From the NCBI GenBank assembly GCA_017549025.1, contig JAFYWB010000046.1, forward strand, positions 33,500 through 97,499: DNA of 64,000 bases, given 5' to 3'. Below, one piece after another: positions 27,278-36,876 of this stretch. Origin of the DNA: Treponema sp. GTDB taxonomy: Bacteria > Spirochaetota > Spirochaetia > Treponematales > Treponemataceae. A program made the translations under genes and the position numbers. Under the pieces are notes generated by a model. The model searched no databases, had not been told where the DNA came from, and saw only the letters and a list, made by a program, of their open reading frames with translations. Position 1 is the stretch's first letter. Each line of letters starts with the position of its first letter.

Positions 27278-28774
27278 TTATACCCTGTCAGCCAAGGATT
27301 GAATCAAATCAAGCATTCCGTCAAGCTTTTCGTAGGTGATGCGGGGATTTAAAAGTGTGAACTTAAGGTAAACCTTTCCGTCAAACACAGTCTGTCCAAT
27401 AACAACCCCTTCCTGATGAATCAATGCACGACGAACCTTTTTGTTCAACTCGTCAATTTCTTCGTTGGAAGCAGCTTTTCCTTCTGCAGGAAGCACTCGG
27501 AACACCACAGAGCTGATTTCTGGCTCTGTTACGGCTTCAAACCGCTGAGAGCTGGAAATAGCATTGTACAAGTGGGTTGCATTCTGAATGCAGGTGGAAA
27601 TAATCTGAGACCAACCATCCTGTCCACGAGTCTGGAAAGAAAGCCATACCTTCAAAGCATCAAATCTGCGGGTTGTCTGCATAGACTTACCCACAAGGTT
27701 TGTATATCCGTCTTCCTCATCCTCTTCTCGGTTCAAGTAGTCAGCATGGAGGGTCAGAGTTTCAAAATTCTTTCCGTCTTTTACCAGATATGCACCGCAG
27801 CTTATAGGCATCAGGAACATCTTGTGGAAATCCACGGTAATGGAGTCGCACAAGTGCAGTGGTCCAATTCTATCCTTATAGCCTAAGGACATGATAACAC
27901 CACTACCATAAGCAGCATCTGCGTGGAGCCACATTCCGTGTTCCTGACAGATTTTATGCATTTCTACTACATCATCGATGCTTCCGTAGTCAGTAGTACC
28001 GATGGTAGCAACTGCACAGAAGGGAATATTTCCCTGAGCCACATCCTGTTCCACCAGCTTGCGGAAGGCGTCCATATCCATCTTCTGGCGTCTATCTACA
28101 GGCACCTTTACCACGGCATCGTAGCCTAAGCCCAAAAGATGGGAGCCTTTTTCCATGGAAAAGTGAGAGATAGCAGAAGTATAAATTCGGAACTTGCGGT
28201 AATTTTCTGGCAATCCCAGCTTTTTCACGTCGTAGTTCAACTTGGTGTTGCAGAACCAGTCACGAGCAAGCATAAGCCCCATCAAATTAGACTGAGAACC
28301 ACCAGAAGTGAAAACTCCATCAGAACCAGCACCGTAGCCATACAGCTGGCACAAGGTATTGATAACTTCCACCTCAATTTCTGTGGCTACGGGAGACTGG
28401 TCCCAAGAATCCATAGACTGATTGAAGGTGGAAAGCACCAATTCTCCTGCCAAGGTTTCCAGCAAGGAGGGACCATGAAGATGTGCCATATAATCGGTGG
28501 AAGGTGTCCGCAAGAAGTAAGGCAATATCTTCTCTGAAAGAAGACCTGAAACTGACTCTAAGCCCTTTCCTCTTTCGGGAAGAATTTGCCCTACCTGAAT
28601 CTTTTCCTTCAGCTCCTGGGGAGAAAGCCCCACGTAGGCCTTTGTAGAATCAATAGAAGCAGCAATATCTGCAGCTGTCTTACTGATAAGGTCTACGTAG
28701 GTCTTCTTTGCGTCATCTTCTTCTGTTAAAAAAAGATATTCTCCACAAACCTGATTATTTTGCACTGGCGTCAA
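27278..28774 (-). CDS. ddc: PLP-dependent L-2,4-diaminobutyrate decarboxylase
   Basis: Group II pyridoxal-phosphate decarboxylase. Visible are the cofactor-binding TSGGSQSNLMGLMLARD, the WLHADAAYGSG Asp and Lys in VDFHKMFLMP. The partner gene immediately upstream makes 2,4-diaminobutyrate, so the product is most likely 1,3-diaminopropane rather than GABA or an aromatic amine. It starts inside the dat gene: TTG gives a 20-base overlap, while a GTG three codons later has better spacing from GGAG. 498 residues. Confidence 0.82.
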   Translation of the reverse strand: MTPVQNNQVCGEYLFLTEEDDAKKTYVDLISKTAADIAASIDSTKAYVGLSPQELKEKIQVGQILPERGKGLESVSGLLSEKILPYFLRTPSTDYMAHLHGPSLLETLAGELVLSTFNQSMDSWDQSPVATEIEVEVINTLCQLYGYGAGSDGVFTSGGSQSNLMGLMLARDWFCNTKLNYDVKKLGLPENYRKFRIYTSAISHFSMEKGSHLLGLGYDAVVKVPVDRRQKMDMDAFRKLVEQDVAQGNIPFCAVATIGTTDYGSIDDVVEMHKICQEHGMWLHADAAYGSGVIMSLGYKDRIGPLHLCDSITVDFHKMFLMPISCGAYLVKDGKNFETLTLHADYLNREEDEEDGYTNLVGKSMQTTRRFDALKVWLSFQTRGQDGWSQIISTCIQNATHLYNAISSSQRFEAVTEPEISSVVFRVLPAEGKAASNEEIDELNKKVRRALIHQEGVVIGQTVFDGKVYLKFTLLNPRITYEKLDGMLDLIQSLADRV

Positions 28775-30113
28775 TCTCCATTACAACCTTTTCAAAGATG
28801 GAAAGGAATGTATTGATTTCTTCCTTTGTAATGGAAAGGGCACAAAGACAGCGCATTACAGAACCAAAACGTCCACCCTTCTCCATTACCAGCTTGTTTT
28901 CAAAGCATTTCTGCTGTACCTTCAGCGCAATGTCTCCAGAAGCGGGCAATGAACCGATTGCGTCAGGTTTTCCCTTGGGGTCTACAAATTCGCAACCAAT
29001 CATCAAGCCTACACCACGAACATCACCGATGATAGAAACCTTTTCCTTCAGCTTCAAAAGTCCAGCCTTAAGGATTTCACCCTTCTCCTGAACGTCCTTC
29101 AAGAACTGAGGATTAGAAACTCTGTTAATAACGATGGTGCCAGCCTTCATTGCCAGCTGATTTCCACGGAAGGTTCCAGCGTGGGCACCTGCTGTCCATG
29201 CGTCCAGCTTCTTGTTGTAGATTACTACGGAAAGGGGCTGTGAACCACCAATTCCCTTGGAGCAAAGGATTACATCAGGAACGATTCCAGCCTGCTCAAA
29301 AGCAAAGAAGGTACCAGAGCGACCAACTCCGCACTGAATCTCATCCACAATCATGGGGATATCCAGTTCCTGGGTAACTCTGCGAATAGTCTGAAGGAAC
29401 TCAACTGGAGCAGGAATTACTCCACCTTCACCCTGAATTGGCTCAAGGATAACGGCTGCAGGCTTGGTGATTCCGCTTTCAGGATCCTTCATCAAGCGCT
29501 CGAAATAGGCACAAGCAGCCTTTACACCAGCTTCACCACCCAGCCCAAAGGGACAGCGGTAGGAATAGGGATAAGGCATAAAATGTACATCGGGAATAAG
29601 TCCAGTAATTTTATTTTTTGCGTTCAAATTTCCTGTAAGAGCCAAAGGTCCCTGTCCCATTCCGTGGTAGCCACCACTGAATGCGATAATAGCATTACGA
29701 CCTGTAGCTGTCTTACAGAGCTTTAATGCAGCATCAACAGCATCTGTTCCAGAAGGACTGCAGAACTGAATCTTTGCATTATTCTTCAACTCTTCTGGTA
29801 AGACATTGAAAAGCGTGTGAACGAATTCATCTTTTACGGGGGTTGTTAAGTCGAGAGTGTGCAAGGGGGCATTTTCAGAAATCATATCAATCATAGCCTG
29901 ATTGATTTCTGGATCGTTATGGCCCAAAACCAAGGTTCCTGCACCACAGAGACAGTCGAGGTATTTATTTCCTTCGACATCCTCCATCCAAACTCCCTGT
30001 GCCTTCTTTAGGGCAAAGGGGAATTTTCGAGGGTAACTTCTCGCATTGGACTCAGTTGTTTCCTGGCGAGACACATAAAATTGGTTGGTAGCTTTTGACT
30101 CGTTTTGTACCAT
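28755..30113 (-). CDS. dat: diaminobutyrate--2-oxoglutarate aminotransferase
   Basis: Class III aminotransferase converting aspartate semialdehyde to L-2,4-diaminobutyrate with glutamate as donor. Motifs: CLCGAGTLVLGHNDP near residue 55, SPSGTDAVDAALKLC, SGGYHGMGQGPLALTG, the cofactor Asp in VDEIQCGVGRSG, and the cofactor Lys in LCSKGIGGSQPLS. 452 residues fits the Dat/EctB group. There are no ectoine genes nearby; the adjacent ddc defines a 1,3-diaminopropane route. GGAGATTGTAGT precedes the ATG. Confidence 0.88.
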   Translation of the reverse strand: MVQNESKATNQFYVSRQETTESNARSYPRKFPFALKKAQGVWMEDVEGNKYLDCLCGAGTLVLGHNDPEINQAMIDMISENAPLHTLDLTTPVKDEFVHTLFNVLPEELKNNAKIQFCSPSGTDAVDAALKLCKTATGRNAIIAFSGGYHGMGQGPLALTGNLNAKNKITGLIPDVHFMPYPYSYRCPFGLGGEAGVKAACAYFERLMKDPESGITKPAAVILEPIQGEGGVIPAPVEFLQTIRRVTQELDIPMIVDEIQCGVGRSGTFFAFEQAGIVPDVILCSKGIGGSQPLSVVIYNKKLDAWTAGAHAGTFRGNQLAMKAGTIVINRVSNPQFLKDVQEKGEILKAGLLKLKEKVSIIGDVRGVGLMIGCEFVDPKGKPDAIGSLPASGDIALKVQQKCFENKLVMEKGGRFGSVMRCLCALSITKEEINTFLSIFEKVVMEIDASAK

Positions 30114-30207
30114 ACTACAATCTCCATTACCGGTGGGGTTTACCGCTAAGCGGCAGTTTATCCTTTAACCTCTCTTGCTTTCCAAGCAGAATAAGTAATG
30201 CAGTATA
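30114..30207 (-). promoter_or_regulatory. dat promoter and 5' leader
   Basis: A minus-strand TATACT (30207-30202) gives a leader of about 80 bases holding the small perfect hairpin CCGC-TTA-GCGG and a GC-rich patch before the ribosome site. It could be a simple leader or a regulatory one; no known riboswitch is recognised. The rest of the gap to the che terminator shows only AT-rich sequence. Confidence 0.3.
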
Positions 30208-30330
30208 GGCATTTTTACCATATAAAGTCCAGTACTTTTAGGTAAAATATGGCAATAAACTGCAATTTGTGAACCGTTTTAGTGTACAAATATACATACA
30301 ATTTATCAAAAAACACTAATTTTAAAAATG

Positions 30331-30351
30331 AAAACCCCGGCCGTACCGGGG
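30331..30351 (-). terminator. che operon terminator
   Basis: Minus strand: CCCCGG-TACGG-CCGGGG followed by TTTTCATTTTT, just past the last cheW stop. Confidence 0.75.
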
Positions 30352-30357
30352 CCTTGA

Positions 30358-30837
30358 TTATTTTACTACGGCAGCTTTCAGGGCTACAATTTCTTCAGTA
30401 GAGAACACCTTATCGATGTCCAAAATGATGATAAACTTGTTGTCCTTCTTGCCAATTCCTCTGATATATTCTCCAGAAATATTGTTTCCGAACTTTGGAG
30501 CTGGTTCAATAGTATCTTCTTCCAAGTCGATTACTTCTTCTACACTATCTGCAATAGCACCAAAGGTTACCACTGAAGTAACATCGTTTTCGGTGTGGGC
30601 AATTTCGATAATGATGATACGAGTCTTTTTTGTTGGCTCTACCGTCTTCAGCTCAAACTTCTTGCGGAGATTTACCACAGAAATTCCCTGCTCACGAGAA
30701 CTAATAAGTCCTTCTACATAATCGATGGTACAGGGCAACCGAACAGGCTGTGTATATTCCAGAACCTCTTGAACCTGGGCAACTTCAACGGCATACAAAG
30801 CTCCGTCAAGGACAAATGATAAAAACTGGCGACTCAT
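30358..30837 (-). CDS. cheW: chemotaxis adaptor protein CheW
   Basis: Couples receptors to CheA. A single CheW domain fills the 159 residues: FLSFVLDGALYAVEV, the EVLEYTQPVRLPC strand, ISSREQGISVVNLRKKF and the late GIGKKDNKFIIILDIDKV. It overlaps the preceding cheW by 4 bases (ATGA). Last gene of the operon, 60 % or so alike to its neighbour by eye, so a tandem duplication is likely. Confidence 0.93.
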   Translation of the reverse strand: MSRQFLSFVLDGALYAVEVAQVQEVLEYTQPVRLPCTIDYVEGLISSREQGISVVNLRKKFELKTVEPTKKTRIIIIEIAHTENDVTSVVTFGAIADSVEEVIDLEEDTIEPAPKFGNNISGEYIRGIGKKDNKFIIILDIDKVFSTEEIVALKAAVVK

Positions 30838-31337
30838 TCTTCCTCCCTAGCAAGATTTCCATCTGTTGGTGCAATTTTTTCTTGTTCTTCAAAACTTAGA
30901 ACCTTGTCCATATCCAGAATAATGATGAATTTGCCATCAACACTACCAATTCCGCTGATAAACTCGGCAGCAAGGCTGTGTCCAACTTCTGGTGTGTGTT
31001 CTTCAGAATTGGCATCAAGATCCAAAACTTCATTTACAGAGTCTGCAATGGCGCCAAAAACCATCTGGCCTTTTTCATTGCAGAAAGCTGAATCACTGGG
31101 AACTTCAAGTACGATAATTCTGGTGTCGCTTGAAGGTGGTACGTCTTCAAAACCAAATTTATGACGTAGATTGATTACGGAAATGCTTTGTCCACGAGAA
31201 CGAATCAGTCCAGCAATAACAGGGTCTGGACAAGGCAATTCCTGTGGAGGGGTATACTCGAGAACCTCTCGTACTTGAAGGACCTCTACGGCATACAAAG
31301 ATTCATTCAATGTAAAAGTCAAGTATTGTGTTCCCAT
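30834..31337 (-). CDS. cheW: chemotaxis adaptor protein CheW
   Basis: Second CheW in tandem: LTFTLNESLYAVEVLQVREVLEY, RSRGQSISVINLRHKF, and GSVDGKFIIILDMDKVL. 167 residues with a short charged tail. AGGAGG is well placed before the ATG. Two or more CheW copies may serve different receptor arrays or ring positions. Confidence 0.93.
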   Translation of the reverse strand: MGTQYLTFTLNESLYAVEVLQVREVLEYTPPQELPCPDPVIAGLIRSRGQSISVINLRHKFGFEDVPPSSDTRIIVLEVPSDSAFCNEKGQMVFGAIADSVNEVLDLDANSEEHTPEVGHSLAAEFISGIGSVDGKFIIILDMDKVLSFEEQEKIAPTDGNLAREEE

Positions 31338-31349
31338 GGTAATTCCTCC

Positions 31350-31718
31350 TTAACCAATAATTTTTTTCACAACAGCTATAAGCTTTTCTGATGAGAAGGG
31401 CTTTACAATCCAGCCAGTTGCACCAGCATCTCGTCCTTCCTGCATTTTTGATTCCTGGTTTTCAGTTGTCAAAACAATAATAGGTGTAAACTTATGCTCA
31501 GCAGTGTTTCTCAGTTCCTTGATAAACTGAATTCCATCCATGATTGGCATGTTAATATCAGTAATAATCAGGCCGAATTTGTCTGCAGTTGCTTTTGCCA
31601 GTCCGTCAGCACCGTTTTCTGCTTCTACAACCTCAAAATCTTCCTGTCCCAAAATAAAAGAAATACTTTTTCTAATGGATACTGAATCATCAACTGCAAG
31701 AATTTTTCTTGAAGCCAT
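31350..31718 (-). CDS. cheY: chemotaxis response regulator CheY
   Basis: Single receiver domain that carries the phosphoryl signal to the flagellar motor. Acidic pocket VDDS (residues 9-12), phospho-Asp in ITDINMPIMDG (about 55), Thr/Thr in VLTTE, and Lys in VKPF. 122 residues, no output domain. Twelve bases upstream of the tandem cheW genes. Confidence 0.93.
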   Translation of the reverse strand: MASRKILAVDDSVSIRKSISFILGQEDFEVVEAENGADGLAKATADKFGLIITDINMPIMDGIQFIKELRNTAEHKFTPIIVLTTENQESKMQEGRDAGATGWIVKPFSSEKLIAVVKKIIG

Positions 31719-31796
31719 AAATCCTCCTAATCTATTCTAGTATATCACGGATTCGATTGAAAAACAACCGAATGAGTATTTTTTTCTTCAATTATG

Positions 31797-32888
31797 CTAT
31801 TTTCTTTGTCCTGTAGCCTTCAAAACGGCTTCCGCAATGTTTTTGAGGGAAACACTTTCATCAACGCCACCCAATTTCACTGCTTCACAAGGCATTCCGT
31901 ATACGATACAGCTGGCTTCGTCCTGAGCAATAGTCCAAGAACCAGTGTCGTGCATTTCCTTCATTCCTTTTGCACCGTCGTCACCCATTCCAGTCATGAT
32001 GACACCAACGCAGTTCTTTCCCGCATACCGAGAGGCAGAACGGAACAATACGTCTACGGAAGGGCGATGGCGAGAAACCAAGGGACCGTCCTTTACTTCT
32101 ACGTAATAACGGGCTCCACTTCGTTTAATAAGTGTATGCTTGTTACCAGGAGCAATCAGAACACGACCACGAACGATGGTGTCGTTATCTTCTGCTTCTT
32201 TTACGGTAACCTGACAAATGCGGTCCAATCGTTCTGCAAAGGATTTTGTAAAATGCTCTGGCATGTGCTGAACAATTACCATTCCAGGTGAGTCTATGGG
32301 AAGCATTTTCAGGAATGTTGCTAAGGCTTCTGTTCCACCAGTACTTGCACCAACTGCAACAATTTTTTCTGTTGTTTCTAGTGACATATGGGGAGAAGCC
32401 TTGTCCAAAATTGCATCGGCAGTGAGCTTAGGCTGAATCTCAGAAGAAAAAGGTGTTCTAGAGCTTATAAGCTTACGAATCTTGTTCTTACTGCAATAGG
32501 CTGACTTAACCGCATCACAGATACGAATCTGGGATTCTTGCAAAAAGACCTTTGTTCCCATTTTGGGCTTTAGAATAAGTTCTGCTGCACCATATTCCAA
32601 TGCCTTGAAGGCATTTTCGCTTCCTGCTTCTACCTTTGAGGAACAAATAACTACAGGAATTGGTTGTGCAAGACTATTTATCTTTTTCAGGAAGGACAAT
32701 CCATCCATACGAGGCATTTCTACGTCCAAGGTGATAACGTCTGGGCGTTCAGCCTGAATCTTTTTAATGGCAAATACAGGGTCAGAAGCAGTTCCCATAA
32801 CTTCGATATCTGGATCTGAGCTCAAAATCTGAGTCATTGTTTCTCGAACAACGGCTGAGTCATCAATAACTAAAACCTTAATTTTCAT
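31797..32888 (-). CDS. cheB: protein-glutamate methylesterase/glutaminase CheB
   Basis: Removes receptor methyl groups for adaptation. N-terminal receiver domain ([20 protein letters not shown]) and C-terminal esterase domain with catalytic Ser in [10 protein letters not shown], His in [16 protein letters not shown] and Asp in [11 protein letters not shown]. 363 residues. GGAGG precedes the ATG. Confidence 0.95.
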   Translation of the reverse strand: MKIKVLVIDDSAVVRETMTQILSSDPDIEVMGTASDPVFAIKKIQAERPDVITLDVEMPRMDGLSFLKKINSLAQPIPVVICSSKVEAGSENAFKALEYGAAELILKPKMGTKVFLQESQIRICDAVKSAYCSKNKIRKLISSRTPFSSEIQPKLTADAILDKASPHMSLETTEKIVAVGASTGGTEALATFLKMLPIDSPGMVIVQHMPEHFTKSFAERLDRICQVTVKEAEDNDTIVRGRVLIAPGNKHTLIKRSGARYYVEVKDGPLVSRHRPSVDVLFRSASRYAGKNCVGVIMTGMGDDGAKGMKEMHDTGSWTIAQDEASCIVYGMPCEAVKLGGVDESVSLKNIAEAVLKATGQRK

Positions 32889-32910
32889 ACAATCCTCCTG
32901 GCTGCAAAGA

Positions 32911-33765
32911 CTAAATCCGTTGGAATACTGTTGGTGCTACGGTTCTGAATGGTAGCGTCATACCGAAAATTGTTTCGGAATGTCCTAAAAACAGATATCC
33001 TCCGGGCTCCAAATAACGCAAGAATTGATTGATAACCCTTTCTTGGTTTGTTTTGTCAAAGTAAATAAGCACATTTCTACAGAAAATAATCTGTAGAGTG
33101 TCTCTAAATCCATAGTCATCATCCATGAAGTTAAGGCGCATGAAATTCACTCGATCTCGGATTTCTTGCTTAAGGCGAACTGATGGATTATGGGGATCCT
33201 TTCCCTTGAGAAAGTACTGGTGCATGGTTTGCTTGGGAATTCCCTTTACGGCATCCATAGGATAAATGGCAGAAGCGGCCTTGTCCAGTACCTTTGTGGA
33301 AATATCTGTGGCAAGCACGGAATAGTCTCGAATGGATGAGGTAGGATTTTGTCTGATGAACTCGGACATTACCATGGACAAGGTATAGGGTTCCTGTCCA
33401 GTGGAACAGCCCGCAGACCAAATCTTGATTTTTCCCCTTCCTTGAGCGGCATATTCAGGCAATACCACAGAACGCATATAGTCAAAATGCTGTGGCTCAC
33501 GGAAAAATTCCGTAAGGTTGGTGGTCATGGCATCAATCATCATGATGATTTCATGATTGTCTGTATCCTTGCCCGAAAACACATAATCAATGTATTGCTT
33601 GAAGGAATCTAAATTCAACGCCTTTAATCGGGAGGTAAGGCGAGACTGCATCATAAGACGCTTTTCTGGTGGCATCTTGATTCCCACATTCTTCTCTATG
33701 TAAGAGGCAATTTTCTTGAATTCAGCCTCGGACAAGGTCTTTTGATTGAATGATATAGGGTCCAT
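32911..33765 (-). CDS. cheR: chemotaxis protein methyltransferase CheR
   Basis: Methylates receptor glutamates using S-adenosylmethionine. An N-terminal helical domain (residues 10-85) is followed by the methyltransferase domain with [15 protein letters not shown] (cofactor loop), ATDIS, and [11 protein letters not shown]. 284 residues. It lies between cheA and cheB with short gaps. Confidence 0.94.
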   Translation of the reverse strand: MDPISFNQKTLSEAEFKKIASYIEKNVGIKMPPEKRLMMQSRLTSRLKALNLDSFKQYIDYVFSGKDTDNHEIIMMIDAMTTNLTEFFREPQHFDYMRSVVLPEYAAQGRGKIKIWSAGCSTGQEPYTLSMVMSEFIRQNPTSSIRDYSVLATDISTKVLDKAASAIYPMDAVKGIPKQTMHQYFLKGKDPHNPSVRLKQEIRDRVNFMRLNFMDDDYGFRDTLQIIFCRNVLIYFDKTNQERVINQFLRYLEPGGYLFLGHSETIFGMTLPFRTVAPTVFQRI

Positions 33766-33775
33766 AGTCGCTTCT

Positions 33776-35947
33776 TCAAACAGTCATCTCTGTTCTTTTT
33801 ACCACATTGGACAGCTTGAATACATCCAAAATCAATGCGACAGATCCATCTCCCAAAACTGTGGCTCCAGAAAGGCCTTCCACGTTCTTATACAGATCTC
33901 CCAATGGCTTGATTACGGTCTGGTTGTTACCAATAACCTTGTCTACTACCAAGCCTAAGCTGGAATCCTGGTCGTTTACGATAACAACCTGCTGGGTTGC
34001 TGGCATGGGATCAGTAATTTCAAACCATTCACGAAGGTTGATGTATGGAAGGAATTCGCCACGAGCGGTAATGTGGGAACAAACCTTTCCGTCGTCTCCA
34101 TGCTCTGGCTTGAATTCCATACACTCCTGGATGTTGGACAAGGGAATAACGAAGGTGTTTGAACCAATCTGAACAAGCATTCCTTCGATGATGGCCAATG
34201 TTAGCGGAATCTTCAGGATAAAGTCTGTTCCTTCTCCTGGGCGGGATTCAATGGAAACGGTTCCGTTCAAGGCGGTAATGTCTTTCTTTACTACGTCCAT
34301 TCCAACGCCACGTCCAGAAACGGCAGAAACCTTGTCTGCAGTAGAGAAGCCTGGCAGGAAGATCATGTTGTAAATCTCGTTGTCGGAAACATCGGTGCCA
34401 GGAGCAACCAAGCCTTTGTCTACAGCCTTCTTGTAAATCTTGTCCTTGTTCAAACCAGCACCATCGTCGGAAATGATGATGAGTACAAAGGCACCCGCAT
34501 GCTGGGCAATAAGCTTAACGGTTCCCTGGGGATTTTTTCCCTTGGCAATACGCTCTTCTCGTGTTTCGATTCCGTGGTCTACGGAGTTACGAATCATGTG
34601 GATAAGTGGATCGTTGAGCTTTTCGATAACGGTTTTATCCAGCTCGGTCTCGGCACCTTCTGTAACCAGCTCAATATTCTTGTGCATATCGGCAGACAAA
34701 TCGTGTACCAAGCGGCGGAATCGAGTAAAGATGGTTCCAATGGGAAGCATGCGCATGTCCATGGCGTTGTTCCGCAAGGCAATAATCAGGCGCTCACTCT
34801 GCTCACTAAGCATAAGGAGGGTGGGATTGTTAGCCATTTGTGCATGCTGACCAAGGCGTGCATTAAAGGTAACCAATTCTCCTACCAAGTCAATTAGCTG
34901 GTCCAGCTTGTCGGAGCTTACACGAATACTCTGCTGTGTTGTGGCCTGGGGAGTATTTGCTTGGGCATTTTCCTTTTGCTTGGAAACGTGCTTAATGTGT
35001 TCCTGCTCTGCCAAGGCTGAATGCAATGATTCGGAGGAGATAAGGTTCTTGTCTACCAGCTGCTGTCCAATAGGCTTTCGTTCGGAAAGGAAGTCCTCCA
35101 AAGCTTCTTGGGAAATATGCTTTCGGTTAACAAGAATTTCTCCCAGCTTATGGGTAACATCATCTGCTACATTGATGGCATCAATCTTGATGATGGAGGT
35201 TTCATCCAAGAAGATGAATACATCCTGAATATCCTGCTGGCTTTGGGAGGTGGTAAGAATGATATCCCAAGCAAGATAACAAGTGGTGGGTTCAATTTGA
35301 GACAAAACGGGGATGTTCTTGGTGAACAGGATTACCGTTGCGTCACCCATCTCTGTAAGCTCCTTAATCATCAATGAAGGACGAGTGCCGTTACAAAGGA
35401 TTGAAGGAGATGGAGTAAAAGAAATTCGCCAGGTGGTAAGAGACTCTGAAGGTATCGAAGTCTTTTGAGAAGCAATAGTTGTCTTCTTAATAGGCACAGA
35501 ATCATCTTTTTCTACTTTTGTTTCCTTAACAGGTTCAGCCTTGGGAACCTCTGGTGCAGGAGCTGGCTTGCTGCCATTCTTGTAGGGTGCCATCAGCTGC
35601 TTGAAATCATTAATCAAGCGGGATGATTCGTCTTCGGAAATATTGCCTCCCAGCATATCCAAGATATGATCTCGTGATTGCAGGGTAAGCTTAATCAGCT
35701 CTGGAGTAACCGGTGCAACTCCATTGCGAACGGAATCAAAGGCACTTTCCACCTCGTGGGTAAAGCTGGAAATGGCATCAAAGCCAAACATACCAGAAGA
35801 ACCCTTGATGGTATGCATGATACGGAAAACTGCGGAGATAATCTCTTTGTCTGTGGGATTTTCTTCCAGAGAAAGGAGGTATCCTTCCAATGACTCCAGA
35901 AGCTCGTTTGCTTCTTCAAAAAATACTTCGTTGATTTGGTCAAGCAT
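33776..35947 (-). CDS. cheA: chemotaxis histidine kinase CheA
   Basis: Central kinase of chemotaxis. Hpt domain with phospho-His in FRIMHTIKGSSGMFGF (about residue 45). A middle region holds a P2-like domain (about 165-260) and an unusual pair of short helical repeats (about 265-315: LGEILVNRKHISQEAL, then PIGQQLVDKNLISSESL). Then come the P3 dimerisation helices, an HATPase domain (LIHMIRNSVDHGIE, DDGAGLN, GRGVGMDVVK) and a C-terminal CheW-like domain. The second Met, 6 bases after GGAG, is the better start. The start overlaps the STAS gene end. Confidence 0.94.
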   Translation of the reverse strand: MLDQINEVFFEEANELLESLEGYLLSLEENPTDKEIISAVFRIMHTIKGSSGMFGFDAISSFTHEVESAFDSVRNGVAPVTPELIKLTLQSRDHILDMLGGNISEDESSRLINDFKQLMAPYKNGSKPAPAPEVPKAEPVKETKVEKDDSVPIKKTTIASQKTSIPSESLTTWRISFTPSPSILCNGTRPSLMIKELTEMGDATVILFTKNIPVLSQIEPTTCYLAWDIILTTSQSQQDIQDVFIFLDETSIIKIDAINVADDVTHKLGEILVNRKHISQEALEDFLSERKPIGQQLVDKNLISSESLHSALAEQEHIKHVSKQKENAQANTPQATTQQSIRVSSDKLDQLIDLVGELVTFNARLGQHAQMANNPTLLMLSEQSERLIIALRNNAMDMRMLPIGTIFTRFRRLVHDLSADMHKNIELVTEGAETELDKTVIEKLNDPLIHMIRNSVDHGIETREERIAKGKNPQGTVKLIAQHAGAFVLIIISDDGAGLNKDKIYKKAVDKGLVAPGTDVSDNEIYNMIFLPGFSTADKVSAVSGRGVGMDVVKKDITALNGTVSIESRPGEGTDFILKIPLTLAIIEGMLVQIGSNTFVIPLSNIQECMEFKPEHGDDGKVCSHITARGEFLPYINLREWFEITDPMPATQQVVIVNDQDSSLGLVVDKVIGNNQTVIKPLGDLYKNVEGLSGATVLGDGSVALILDVFKLSNVVKRTEMTV

Positions 35948-36290
35948 CTTCATCTCCTGTTACAGTCTCAAGAATTTCTGTTGTAAGTTCTTCGCTAGTT
36001 GTTAAGTCATCCAGAGGAATTCCTATGCGGCAAAAGAAGTCTACGAAATTTTGGGGAACTTCTCCTACAATCTTGAATTTCTTCTTTCGCATAAGGGCTT
36101 CTTTCTCAGATGCGAGGATAAGCTGCACTGCAGAAATGTCTAGATCCTCCAACTTGGAGATATCTAGAAGAATCACCTCGCTGGAGTTAAAGGCCTTCAG
36201 TAATTCCTGCTTCTTCTTCTGAGCATTCTCAATGGAAACGGTGTCGTCCCATACCACTGTTGTTGCGGATTTCTTTGTTTGTCCTGCCAT
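35940..36290 (-). CDS. STAS-domain protein of the chemotaxis operon
   Basis: 116-residue STAS domain similar to anti-sigma-factor antagonists and MlaB: LDISKLEDLDISAVQLI carries the Ser at the usual regulatory position, followed by a helix with EKEALMRKKKFKIVG. First gene of the cheA-cheR-cheB-cheY-cheW-cheW unit and overlapping cheA, so it presumably modulates the kinase or links it to another pathway. The partner is unknown. GGAGGTACAG precedes the ATG. Confidence 0.8.
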   Translation of the reverse strand: MAGQTKKSATTVVWDDTVSIENAQKKKQELLKAFNSSEVILLDISKLEDLDISAVQLILASEKEALMRKKKFKIVGEVPQNFVDFFCRIGIPLDDLTTSEELTTEILETVTGDEDA

Positions 36291-36331
36291 CTGTACCTCC
36301 AGTAAACTTATATATGTTGAGGGTTTTCTTC

Positions 36332-36361
36332 TTTACTATCATCGGAAAGATGATGTATAAT
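36332..36361 (+). promoter_or_regulatory. promoter of the divergent cheW, leaderless type
   Basis: TTTACT, 18-base spacer and TATAAT, followed by 7 bases and the cheW ATG. No ribosome site is present. Confidence 0.5.
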
Positions 36362-36368
36362 TGTAAGC

Positions 36369-36842
36369 ATGGAAAACCAACTTATATCTGACGAGCAATA
36401 CTTTACTTTTATGCTGGCTGGTGGCAAATATGCCATTGAAGTAACGAAAGTTCGGGAAATCCTTGAGTATGAATCTATTACCAAGGTTCCTAAAGCCCTG
36501 CCTTACATGAAGGGGGTTATGAACAATCGTGGTTCTGTTATCACCGTAATTGATTTGAGAATCCTCTTTGGATTTGAGGTTTCCAACGATTTGTCTGATA
36601 CAGAAATAGTTATTACGGAGATTTCTGAAAACCGTGATCAGGCTATGACTGTGGGCGTTATTGCTGATAGCGTTGACGTTGTTACCAAGCTTGAGCTTGT
36701 TCACAGTGACAGTGTTTCCTTTGGTGCAACTCCTGCCCATGAAGACTTTGTTAAGGCTGTTGGAAAGATGGACAACACTTTCGTTCTGATTTTGGATTTG
36801 GAAAAGATTTTCCATGCCATTGAAGCGGAAGTTTCTGTTTAA
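36369..36842 (+). CDS. cheW: chemotaxis adaptor protein CheW
   Basis: Third CheW of the window, on the opposite strand from the rest of the cluster. 157 residues: FTFMLAGGKYAIEVTKVREILEYE, MNNRGSVITVIDLRILF and KMDNTFVLILDLEKIF. Its own promoter, abutting the start codon, means it can be expressed apart from the cheA operon. It sits between cheD and the STAS gene, splitting the minus-strand cluster into two units. Confidence 0.93.
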   Translation: MENQLISDEQYFTFMLAGGKYAIEVTKVREILEYESITKVPKALPYMKGVMNNRGSVITVIDLRILFGFEVSNDLSDTEIVITEISENRDQAMTVGVIADSVDVVTKLELVHSDSVSFGATPAHEDFVKAVGKMDNTFVLILDLEKIFHAIEAEVSV

Positions 36843-36876
36843 TCGATTCAGCCGATAGCAGCTACCGGCGGTGTTA

